From Hyalella azteca (taxonomy: Eukaryota > Arthropoda > Malacostraca > Amphipoda > Hyalellidae), in assembly GCF_000764305.2 (NCBI RefSeq), contig NW_025931637.1:62001-126000 (forward strand): a stretch of 64,000 bases of DNA. Reading direction: 5' to 3'. The notes under the pieces are model-generated. The model saw nothing but the letters and a program-made list of their open reading frames with translations. It was not told where the DNA came from and ran no database searches. Each line of letters starts with the position of its first letter. The stretch's first letter is position 1. Position numbers and translations under genes: made by a program. Positions 1-12,000 of the stretch are shown piece after piece.

Positions 1-358
1 AATGTAAAAGTTTTGTGTATTGAAACTTTGGGCCTGACCATTGTACTGAACTAAGGAATTCCAAATTATCTTCAAATTACATATTTGCAAGCTGTGTAAT
101 TTCCAATAATAATAAAATGCATGATTTTGAAGTGATAAGATTTTCAATCCATTGAATTTTGCTGATGCACTATTTTGATTAAAGGTGAAGTTTTTCAATT
201 TTCCCCTTTAGCAATCTTGCACTATGCTTGGTTTCTAACACTGCAAGCTGGGCAAGGCATTAGTGCTAAAAGCCTTGTAATCCAATAATAATATTTGATA
301 GAAATTTGTGAAGTTTGGCTTTGTCTAGTATAAATTAAATTATTGATATTATAGTCAA

Positions 359-1085
359 ATGGGGTAAGACAGGATCGCAGCCTTCATGGGGTAAGAAAGA
401 ACCGGCCCATGGCGTGCATTCTAATTGCACTGAATTCAATTTGATGGAAGAATATGTTGGAGCAATCATTGCCAGTAATTTCAGTGTTTGTTTCAACCCT
501 CTTCTGCAAATATTGAATTTCTGGTTAATTCTTAAAGAAAACCTATGTAAAGAAGGGTCACAAAATAGTTAACCCTATTTGGGAAAAAGGCTCTGTCTGA
601 TTAACAAAAAATTTTTTGGCCAGGGGCCGGATTATCAAAACTTCGTAACTTTTTGTACTTACGACAAAAAAGTTATGTGGTACGTAAATACACCCTAATT
701 TTGGCATTATCAAAATTTTCGTACGCAAGTCTTAGCTAAAAGCGTAAATGTTTTTCCCGCACAAATGTTTCCCGCTCAAATGTTTTGATAATACCACCGC
801 TAGTATTACGTTGTCATAGCAACGCCACTCGTAAGTCGAGTTTGCGTACTTACGAGCTTTTGATGATACGGCCCCAGGTTTGTGGATGTAGGCAGGTAAC
901 CTTAAGTAACAAACAACTTTTGAGACATACTAGGCATTCCTACCTGCTACCATCACTGCCTGACATCTATTCTAAAATGGGGTAAAAAAGGACTGGACAT
1001 GGGGTAAAACAGGACCACTACATGATCCTGTTTACCCCACAAGTGGTCCTATCTTACCCCACAAATGGCCCTCTCTTACCCCATA
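359..1085. mobile_element. Inverted-repeat element with GGGGTAAGACAGGA ends
   Basis: It opens with ATGGGGTAAGACAGGA and closes with repeated CTTACCCCA blocks. Between 976 and 1085 the motif GGGGTAA(A/G)ACAGGACC appears in both orientations several times. It belongs to the same broad motif family as 1292-2283 and 2715-2955. A different MITE is nested at 623-875. Confidence 0.6.
623..875. mobile_element. Nested 253-bp MITE, GGGGCCG ends
   Basis: The left end GGGGCCGGATTATCAAAACT matches, as reverse complement, the right end AGCTTTTGATGATACGGCCCC. Extended homology runs through CTTCGTAACTTTTTGTACTT and GTACTTACGAGC. I could not define the target duplication. Confidence 0.72.
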
Positions 1086-1291
1086 GTTTATCAAAAGTAG
1101 CTTTTAAATGAATATATTATTGTGCATAAGTAAACGTGGAGTATTTTGGTCAAAATTTGTATCTTTTGCTCAAAATAACCATTCTAACTCGTTAGCTTTT
1201 TTAATTAGAGAAATTTAGCTTACTATTGAAAATTGTATCATGGGGTTGGAGAAAATAGGGATGTCTCTTCCCATTAGTGAGCTGCAGAACT

Positions 1292-2283
1292 ACCATAAAC
1301 TGGGGTAACTTAGACCACTTTTTTTTTTGAATGATGCCATTTTTTTTACTAGATAAGTTAAACTTAAATTGAAACATGCAAAATACAGGTCTATACTCTA
1401 GCTTCACTCACCATAAATTGCTGGCTCCTGCCTCTCATAGTTTTGATGTAATTTAAAAAAATTGATGGTCTTTTTTACCCCAGCTCTGGGGGTATCTTAG
1501 ACTGTGTGGCAAAATCAATTCTATTTTTTGGTAAAATAACTCCAAATAACTCCAGGTTTTGGTGCATTGTAGTAGAACTCTTCTAGTTACATATGCAAAT
1601 GACAAATTTGAGGAAAGTTTCATAGTTTGCAAATGGGGGGTCCCGCCCCCCAGGTGGTCTAAGTTCCCCCAAACGGGGGAACTCTGGCCACCTAATGGCA
1701 GCCCTGACAGGGTTAACATAGACCGGCTTGGAAATTAAGTTAAAATTACCATATATAAGACTCTGTAGAGTCTGAAACTTTAAGAAAAAACATTAATAGG
1801 TGTATCAAACATGAAATGTTATATATGGTAATTTTAAATTAATTTCCAAGCCTGTCTATGTTACCCCGTCAGGGCTGACATTAGGTGGTCTAAGTTCCCC
1901 CATTGGGGGGCGGCGCCCCCCATTTGCAAACTATGAGACCTTCCTAAAATTTGTTTGTTGCATATGTAACTAGAAGAGTTGTACTACAATGCATCGAAAC
2001 CTGGAGTTATTTTGCCAAAAAATAAAAAAATTGGAGGGGGTACTCCGACAGGCTTTAAATAATAGCTTTTTTTTGAGGGTCATGTTTTTAATTTTTTAAC
2101 CTATTAGATATGCAAACTTTTTAAATCTTTCTATTGTGTTACGTAGCTTCAGTATTAGGCCTTTAATGCCCATTGACAGAATTTTTCTATGTCAAATAGT
2201 TTTTGAGTTTTGGGGGTTTATGTTAAAAAAACGAAAAGTGGTCTAAGTTACCCCGGGAGTCTAAGTTACCCCAGTTTACGGTA
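1292..2283. mobile_element. 1-kb foldback element
   Basis: The ends read CCATAAACTGGGGTAACTTA and its inverse TAAGTTACCCCAGTTTACGG. Inner arms at 1538-1757 and 1824-2030 are long reverse complements sharing GTTACATATGCAA-type and GGTGGTCTAAGTTCCCCC blocks and ACCATATATAA/TTATATATGGT at the loop. The whole can fold into one long hairpin. No coding frame of substance. Confidence 0.82.
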
Positions 2284-2714
2284 TGTGCAAGAGTGATTGG
2301 GGGAAAAATCATTGTGCAAAACATAAAAAATAATTATTATCATAACTTTGTGAGAGAGCATGGGCTACGTTTGAAGAAGTGCACTACAAATGCAGTTAGC
2401 AAGAAAACACATGACGTCTGACTCTTAAGTTATTATCCATTGGTTTTATTACAATTTGATAAATTTTCAGACAATGACACTAATGGAATATACATGAAGC
2501 ATTTAGCAGTGCTCTACAATGAATCAAAGCCAACCTACTATTTCTATGCTTAACAAAGTTTTATTGTGACAAAAACTCTAATGTGACTGATATTAGAGTT
2601 GACTTCCTGCAGCACAAAACAGTAACAAGTGGTTGTTTAATCAGATAATGTGTTTCTAGATGGATAAAATTGAATATCATGTTTGTAATTTTATTAAAAA
2701 CCTTGTAACATAAG

Positions 2715-2955
2715 AATTACCAGTTGGTCCCGTCTTACCCCAGCCTGGTCCCATCTTACCCCAATGTGGTAAGATGGGACCAGCTCACTTTTTTTAATCT
2801 GTACAGAAATCTGTGTTGTATCCAAAAAGTCTGAGTTGTAGCTTTGAAGCCCATTGCATAACTACACCTTGTGATAGGTTTAGGATTTTTAAGCTATTCA
2901 TGGTATAGATGCTACATGCTTGTTAGTGATTTCGGTCCTGTCTTACCCCATCTGA
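2715..2955. mobile_element. Small relative of the TTACCCC inverted-repeat family
   Basis: GGTCCCGTCTTACCCCA is followed at once by GGTCCCATCTTACCCCA and its inverse GGTAAGATGGGACC, and GGTCCTGTCTTACCCCA recurs at 2934-2950. It is likely a short foldback copy, about 200 bp before VPS33B. Confidence 0.5.
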
Positions 2956-3171
2956 CTTATATATACATGAAAATGTTGTACATCTTCTTAGGTCAGTAGC
3001 ACAACATATATATATATATATATATATAATACCTATTATATGTGTATGTGAATACTTATTACAAATATATGTGATGAAAAAGTTGTGATATCACTGATAT
3101 GTATTTTTTATCATGTTCACAAAAAGTCTAACAATTGTCAAATAGAAAATGAATGCTTTTACTTTCAGGTC

Positions 3172-6100
3172 ATGTCTGGTATGTCTGGTCACTGTGATAA
3201 AATAGTGTCAGGAGTTGATGTATGGATGCTTAGAGAGCTGGGCTGCCGCTCATTAGTTTGTTGTTTGGAAGAGCTGCCTGGCAAGAAAGATCTGATTATT
3301 GATGCAAGTTTGATGAAGTTTCTGGATCGTCTTTCACAAGCAGCCACTTTAAGGTAAGGAATTTTTTATTTTGATTGTATCTGTAATTAGTCCATAGTTT
3401 AAACCTAGAGCTTGATGTTTAATCTCCCTGATAGTAGGTATATATACGGTATATTTATTGCTTAACTTGGGCAGTTGATGACCATAAAATTCACTGATTT
3501 AAATTTTCATTTATAATATGTAACAGTATGATTATTTTGTACCAACAACCTTCCTAAAATTGCAAAAAAAGAAATTGAAGAAGAACTTGTCCTCACTGGA
3601 CCTAATCTTGTTAGAAAGAGGTCCAGCAACATAGAGAAGTTTTTTGTTCACACCTAACCCTAATTCAAACCCTAACCTAATAAGTTTGGCAATTTTTGAA
3701 TGTCCAGTAATGTAGTTCATTTATTTTTGCATCTGGTTTTCAAGTACAAACTAGGTGCAGAGGATTGCAATTTTGTTCAGATTTCTAACCCCTGTATGGT
3801 AATGTCACTAATTCTGTCTGGCTATTGACCAAAACTTGAATATATTGGTAAAATCAATGTATTCATGCTGTGTACGAGTTGTTTCTGTTATGTACATGGA
3901 ATGGGCTCCGTATGGGTCTGACTTGTGGACAGAGTGTCAGGTGCCTAGCCAAGATTGCTATGCACAAATTGGTGCCAGTATTTATTTGTAATTTTTACTG
4001 TAATTACCCAAGCCAATGATATTTAGTGTACTAATAGGTATGAAAAATTATGAAATATGGTATATTTACTTGTATGTATTTTCCAAAATTTTCTTATTGA
4101 AGGAGTAATTTGCAGTTGAATAATTGATTATGGTCATTATTCTGAAAAATATTTAATAAAATTCAAATTATAAGATTCAAATAAAAAAGTAACTATCTAA
4201 GTTTAATATAATTAAATTTCACCAAGTTACATTAGTTAAGTTGAGATACAGTGCTACTTCTGTCTTTTAACAAAATGCAAGAAAGGCCTAAATTTCATTG
4301 TTCAAGCTGAAACTTAAAATTAAATGCTTATATTTAAACTTTGGCCAAGATATGAAGTGATGCTCTGCATGGAATGAGTGTCAGAAAATTGGCGATTGTC
4401 AGAGGCAGGAATTGGGAGTCATGTTTTTTTTTTTTTTTTGAAGGAAGTTTGAAGGTCAAGTGTCTTCATATGGTCACTTGCCCATGAAAGGGATAAATTT
4501 GCATTTTAGATTGTATATACATGTTATTCTCTAAACTTTTGAATCGACAATTGAGGTTGTCTCAAAAAGATTTTTATGAAGATATGGCAAATTTATTTGG
4601 CCTTTTTTTGCTGTTTGTAGTTTAAGAAAAGAGATATAATTATACCATGTTTGATATTGTTTTGTAGGCCAAGGGCTGTCTTGAGTGAAAACAGTTGCTA
4701 TTACATAAAGGAGCTATTTTATATCGAAAGTATACTTCAGAACATTTTTATTATTCCTTGGTGGTTTTAGCATCAGCTAAACAAATTTTTTGTTAGAATT
4801 GATATTATGAAAAGATTGGTCACAATTGCCAAATTAACTAAAACTGGCTAAATGGCAATAAAAATATTTATTGAATGTCATGAAGGTACAGTATCTATAC
4901 AACTATATTTCTTATGGTTTTAATATGTAGAGTTAGGTATGTTTCTCAGTGTGATGGCATCAATTATTCAATGGTGTGTGCACAATTAGGGATTATGAGA
5001 AAAATTCCCTATCATTCAAATGAAAGTTGGCACTGCACTGAATGTATCACAAGAAATAACTAGTTAGAGTTATTAGAAATTATTAATAATAAGAATTAAT
5101 GATTTTTATGTGCATTGTTCATGACATGCAATATTTTTCCACAGAGAACATGATGTAGAAAAGATCTTCCGTCTTGAGCAAGTTCCACCCTCAGGCCAGT
5201 GTGCCCAGCGCATGTACATGGTCCGATCAATTCCTGATTCTGTGAAGTTTATTGCAGAGCATCTCAACCACCATCAGCAAGAACTAAAACAAGAACAGCT
5301 TCAGTATCAACAAAAATCACAAAACCAGCAACAAAGCCATAGGGTGCCTATCAGGTATTTGTAATAAATAAATGTGTTCAAGTACCTAGGTACTACTCCA
5401 TGTTAAACTACTCATTATATTATTTATGTTACTAAGCAATGGACAAGGCAACTATTTACATATTGCATGGTGTTGGAGGATAAAAAACTATCCTTCAATT
5501 TACATCTCTTGATGAGGATAATGTCTTCAGAATTTACAATAACCTGCTCTCATCTTGGAGAAAATTGGCTATATTGTAGCAAACCTTGATGACAAAATGC
5601 AATGAAACTTTTATATGGATGCATTTTCTTAAAATCCTTGGTAGGTTACATAGCAATATGAATTAATTGCCTTTTTATTGATCTCCTAATTCACTGCCAA
5701 AATGGCAAAAATATGCTGCTTACATTATTTCTGACGTCAATAACACTTGCGTTCCGTTTCCAGCCGTATCTTGGTGGTATGTGTGCCAAGCATAACTTAT
5801 TCTGTGGAGTGCCAGCTGGAAGAAGAAGGCTTAGCTGGTGGTGGCCTTGTGTCCTTGCATTCCTTTTGCCCAGGATTTGTTCCTTTGGATGATGATTTGC
5901 TTACACTGGAGATGCCAAATTTTTTCAGGTATAGTAGGAAGCCTGAAAATAGCACTTTTATATATTGCACCTGTCATAGTATACTTGCCAATTAAGTTGC
6001 ACATTTTTATAGTTCTTTTCTACTTGGGGTTTGATGAGTAAATCATATTATATATGAATAGAACAGGTTGATCTTCACAACCCTTTAAAAGCTTGTACTT

Positions 6101-7917
6101 AGCTGACTTTAAACAAAACAGTAATTTCTTCAATGAATTCAATGATGATGTTGATGAGTAAGAACATTTTTGATTTTATTACTGATGTTTAATCTAATTA
6201 TTTTTAATTTTTCCAGGGATGCTTTTGTGGAAGGGGACTTCAGCAGCTGTGCTGGTATTGGCCAGTCATTACACCTGCTGTGTAGTTTATTTGGCGCTCC
6301 ACAGCGCCTCTTGAGTCACGGCAGAGCTGCCCACGCTGTCATCACTTCATTCCAACGACTCAGAAGTGACATTGACGAATCTCACCATTCTACAAAAACT
6401 GTAACTTCTTCTATCTTGAATTTACCATGCTGTTTAAGATCATTAAACTTGCAGCAGTGAATGATGTTATCCAACTTATCATGGTCATCTTTTCTGGCAT
6501 TGGAGTTTTTTGCTTTTTTTTTGTGTTCAATCTTTTATTTATGATGTTAGGTTCATTTTGAAATGTCATGCTTATGTTTAGGCACATACCATATAGTACC
6601 TAAGCTATTGAATGTTTATTCTCATTTATCTGAGGAAATATATCATCACCTGTTTTTTATTGTTATGTGTATTGTTATATTTTGATGTTTGCTATTAAGG
6701 TGCACGTTATATTTACTATTTTCATTGAAATTTATTTTCTAAAATTGCAGAAATCTCAGATTGGCCACCTTTTCATTTTGGACCGCGATGCAGATCTTGT
6801 GACGCCCCTCCTGACGCAGCTCACCTATGAGGGCTCCATTGATGAGCACTACGGCATCCACGCAGGAGTAGTTGAGCTGCCTGAGAACTTGAATCCTGAT
6901 GCCAACAAGCCCAGTGCCTCAAAAATTATGCTCAATTCCAAGGACTCGATATTTGCTTCGGTGCGTCATAAACATTTCGCTGGTGTGGCCGGAGTGTTGG
7001 TAAGACGAGCTAAGGAAATTCAAACAAGGAAAGAAGAATCAAAGAAGATGACGCCCGCACAAATGAAAGAGTTTGTTGCATTTGATCTGAAGCAGCTACA
7101 AGCGCAGCAGAACAGCATTTCTCTGCATTTGTCAATCTGCGAGGCAATCACGAAGGCAACTCGACGAGACTTTGATGTTCAGCTAACAACTGAACACGGA
7201 TTGGTCACCGGTGCTACTGCTGCTAGTGAAGCCAAGACTTACTTTGAAGACTGTTGTGCTAGACAACTTCCTTTATCTTCTTGCTTACGACTGCTCTGTT
7301 TACTTTCTCTGACTCAGAGCAATGGCTTGTCATTGAAGGAATACGAATCACTCACTTCGCAGTTAGTGGCTGCTTGTGGACACAAGCATATTCTTACCTT
7401 GTTTGACTTGAGACAGGTTGGACTGTTGAACGTGTCAGACTCGGCCTCGATGGACCAACCACAGAGCAGCGCCATGCGGGGACTGCGACAAGCCGCTTCT
7501 AACCTCATGAGCAAAGGGCAATTTGCTGCGTGGCGTTCACTAACAAAGTTTTTGAAACTTATCCCTGATGCTGAAGAGTTGATTGATCTTCACAATCCTA
7601 GTCATCTTAGCTACGTTTTCAATGGTGCCTACACTCCCGCCATCGTTCAGCTCGTGTCTCAGTGTCTGACTGATGGCTTGCAGAGCATAAGCGACGCACT
7701 TAAACTTATCCCTGGGTCAACAACTTCGTTTGGCTGGTCTGGCGATGCCACGCTGCTGCCTCCTGTTGTTGTTGTGCTCGTTTGTGGTGGTGTCACTTTT
7801 GCGGAACTGGCGGCCTTCCGATTGCTGGGATTGAGAACTGGGAAGAGAATTATTGTGGCTACCACTGGCACCACATCGGGGAATAAGCTTATGAACAGCA
7901 TTGCAAATGGCTCATAA
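3172..7917 (+). CDS. VPS33B: VPS33B, Sec1/Munc18-family trafficking protein
   Basis: Five coding exons join in phase: 3172-3353, 5145-5354, 5764-5928, 6217-6400 and 6751-7917 (TAA), giving about 635 residues against 617 in human. VPS33B is a cytosolic SM protein that works with VIPAS39 in late endosomal and lysosomal sorting. Diagnostic features are the N-terminal LEELPGKKDL segment, the LEEEG stretch in exon 3, and the SM core motif FILDRDADLVTPL at the start of the last exon. The last exon also holds the KQLQ/LSLHLSICEAI helix region and a C-terminal FAELAAFRLLG that matches the family FSEISALRFLG. It resembles VPS33B rather than VPS33A. A glutamine-rich insert (HHQQELKQEQ) sits in exon 2. 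The chosen ATG at 3172 lies 3 bases after a good acceptor (TTTCAG, 3163-3168), so a further 5' exon is possible. Family identity is very likely; the start is less sure. Confidence 0.93.
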
Positions 7918-9045
7918 CCCAGGATCTTGGTTGATGCATTGAGTTTAAATGTTTACTTCAGAGTTGTATATTATATACCTACTGTGATTGAATGGCATCT
8001 GAGTTACAGAAATTAACGATATTAATTCTAGTGCTGGAATTACCGTAATGTGCAATTCTTGAAATATCATATGCGAATCTATTGGTTCTGAAAAGTGTTT
8101 TACAAGTGTTTTCCTCTATCCCGATGTGACCTAAGTGATGAGACTAACTCATTTCTCATCGATTGCTTCTTTTAACACCTCGGAATTCTGGCCTCATCAT
8201 TACTTGTTATCTATTATCGGCTAGAAATTTGTTTATAAATTTCCCGAAACTTCATTGTTATTCATTTCAGCAGACACTCTCATCCATAAATGGTTATCAT
8301 GCCGTTTTGCTCTTAAATTTCAATAGTGTTTATGCTTTATGTAACTCCTGATACGAATATAAATTAAAATATTTTTCAAGTAGCCGAAAAACTGTAGATC
8401 CATTTATGTGCCGCAGGGGTGGGGTCTTTCCTCATTGGGGGTGCGGCGACCCCCCGGTAGCCCCAGCTTTTTGCAGTACGTTTCATTCTCACTCATCATT
8501 TATTTATATCGCCCAAACATATCTAATATTTCAAAAGACTTCGGACATTCGGCGTTGTTGTTATGTATCCCATTATCGTTCAGTATTCATTTAGATGTAT
8601 TATTCGAAAAATTACTTCACTTTCATTTTCAGTTGCTAATTTGATGATTAAAAGGTAATATATTGGCATCATTTTAACATCATTTATTGTTTCATCAAGG
8701 TATTTTTCTATTATCAATCTTCTGTTTTTGCTTGATGATGCCTACCGTTCCTAATTTTCTATTCCTCCTCCTTGTAGCGCCATTCTTATCAATTATGGTT
8801 CTTCATCAAGCCTTCAAAAGCGTCGCCTCATCAGTAGTAAAGATAGCCACGAGGTGTCAAATTCAAAATTCAACTTTGAATGTGGATGGAATTAAGTTTT
8901 CAGTTGAGTTATTTTGTCTTATGATCGTTTGTGATTAAATTTTACAGTTAATGAATATAAGCCACGGATGTTAATAACATCCTTCAACATCCGTGACACA
9001 ATTATTTTTTTCTAGTTCTCTATTCCATTCTTGAATCCTTTCACC
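7918..9045. other. VPS33B-pelota intergenic region
   Basis: It holds the VPS33B 3'UTR and the pelota promoter. A short GC-rich block (8405-8470) with paired GGGGT and ACCCCCC runs could form a hairpin. I see no coding signal. Confidence 0.5.
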
Positions 9046-12000
9046 ATGAAGATTTTTCATCGAGAACTCGAGAAGAACAGGAGTGGGTGAGTAATGACTT
9101 TTGAACAGCAGACGTAAGACTTTTTGCTTAGTCTTGCATAAACATGAGTTTTTAATTTTAAGCATTGCATAGACATTTCTAACACCATACCTGCTTTAGG
9201 TAACCAATTATCAATTTTCAAATTGTGTTCGTGTGATATTTCTCAACTTTAGGTGATGGGATGGAGCGGCATTAGAACAAATTAGGAAACCGGCTCATTC
9301 CATGGTTTGCAGTTCTTGAAAAAAAGAAACGCTCTCCTCTCAGCCATGAACTGATTATGGTATATTTTTTCTACTTTTGCAGTATTTAATGAAATTCCCA
9401 TGGATGCTTTTGTTTGAATGTATCTTCATTGTCAGCAATTTTGATGACGACAATCAATTTCATGTGATACAGCAACGTTGTTCTCTCAGTTGATTGCTAC
9501 ATAGGCCTAAATTATTCACTCTGTCTTCGTCTCACAAAATGTTTCAGTGCTTAATGTGCAGATGGACCTTATAAAAATACTGAATTATTCTCTTGACTGT
9601 ACCAGCCATTTTGTGCTGATGGCGGACGAAGGGGAGGACATGTGGCACGTGTACAACATCATCAGTCCCGGGGACGAGCTCAAAGCCACGACGTTCAGGA
9701 AGGTGCAGCAGGAGACCGCCACGGGCAGCACGAACAACGCGCGCCGCGTCAAGACCACCATCAGGCTGCAGGTTGAGACCACCGACTTCGACGCCTCCGC
9801 CTGCAAGCTCAGGTCATTCACTGCACCACCACGTCACCACACCAGAATTGATCGTATATTAGTTATGTTATTTGCCGCTGTAAAAACCTAGGACGTGGAA
9901 CTTAGCCAGTATTCAAGAGGTTGTCTTATCCAGAGAGGTTTTGATCACTAAGATTGAAGAAGCGAGATGTGGGTTCGAAACACGTTGCTAATTGTTGAAA
10001 TTATTTTTGAAGTCGGTAAGGTGGCCGAGTGGGTAAGAATTGATGACAGGTTAATATGGCATTACCAAAGCTGACACCACTATATCAATATTATTATTAT
10101 GTTCAGAGTGAAAGGTCGCAATGTACAAGAGAGCGATTTCATCAAGATGGGAGGCTACCACACGCTGGACGTTGAGCCCAACAGGAAGTTCACCGTCTAC
10201 AAGAACGAGTGGGACTCCATCACCATAGAGAGGATAGAGAACGCCTGCGACCCAACTAAGGCCAGTCACATTACGTCCTGTATAATTCAATTAACTATGA
10301 GTACCGTATAATTAATCCATTAATTGAATAAGCAATTATCCTAATTAACAGTGATTCGAACGGAGTTACTGCAATTCTTCACTTATTTCAAAACTATGTA
10401 TTTTAGCATCAAGAAGAAAAAACGTGTCGTTTTCAGTTTTCGAAATATCATTTGCCTATCATGCTGTCTTATTAACGGTTTAGTTCAAGTTTTTAGCTGG
10501 CTTTAATAAGTGTTCATTGACTTAACTACTTTTGGAGCTTTCAACTAACAAAATTCACAAAGTATTTAATTCCTTTTATCATTGCCTCTCAACTGCGTTG
10601 ATATCAGGTTATTTCCTGAGGAGATTTAAGGCTTTTTTAACTTTTGGAAAATTTCAGCATGCGGAGCTGGCCGCCATCACGATCCAGGAAGGTCTCGCCT
10701 ACGTCTGTCTCATCACATCAGCTATGACCGTCGAGCGTTCCAAAATAGACGTCAATATTCCAAAAAAAGGAAAAGCAGACGACAGTCAGCGTAAAAAGGT
10801 ATCACGACAAGTTTGTGCTCTTAATAGAATAATTTGTTTTAAAAGCATTTAATTGTATTTTTTCTGCCCCAACTGCAATGCTATTTATGCATGCTTCTCG
10901 CCCGTATTTACCGAGCCCATTACACTGCTTAACTTTACACGAATCGCGTCTACTGAAAAAAAACTAGCAATATGGTGATCGGTTTCTTGCAGACTTTCAT
11001 ATTTGATAATATAATTGAAAAATACAACTTGCAATGAGGAAATACATCATGAACCTTCGACTAAAAGCTCTCACTCTGTTTTAATTCTACTTGCCTAATG
11101 AGTTCACCGCGCATGCGTAACGGACCATCTGAACAGCATCGTCTGTTTTATGTTTTTCGAGTTGTTTTTCAGAAGATTCGTTTGATGTAATCAATGAAAT
11201 AAAAAAACTTTGTTTTACTAACGCGTAAGTACATGTCAAAGACGAAACTTTATCTTCCAGAATTTCCTCAAATTTTACGAGCAAATTGCAGCATCAGTTT
11301 ACCGCCACCTCAATTTTGAAGTTTTGAAAGCCGTGCTCGTGGCCTCGCCGGGCTTCTTGAGAGAAGAATTCCTCAACTACTTAATGAAGGATGCCACTGA
11401 AAAAGGCAATAAACAAATATTGGAGAATAGGTACGTCATAATTTTTATTGCTATGTTTTGACCAATAATTCTAAAAAATTATCAACTATTTTCAAATATT
11501 GCCCAATGCTAGTTTGGCTGCAAGTTGTGATTGCAAGTTCTAGGGCAAAAAGAATTGTTCGGCCAAACAAATACCCTATAGTATAGTGAAATGTAATATA
11601 TATTCATTCATATAGTATGGTAAAAATTAATAATAAATATTCAAGACTAATTAAATAGAACCAAATTACCATGAGAAATGTTTGGTACTTTATTTCAAGG
11701 ATGTCTCGTCCTTGGATTAAAAAACAATGCTATTTTTCCACTTTTTTTTGCTTCTGGTTGATATACGTTGTACAAGTGCGTGCCTCGAACTGTGAGCGCA
11801 TAACCTTAAACGAAAATACGACTTTGAAGAAGTCATGGATTGCAAACATGGGTTTGATTGCGTTAACAATAGGTACCAGTCAACAAGCGACATGTAAGAC
11901 ATATTATTTGCAAGGTAATAATGCACGAGTAACATGCATGACCAAGTTGTTGCTTCTCTCAGGAGTAAGTTTGTGTTGGTGCACTCAAGCAACGGCTTCA

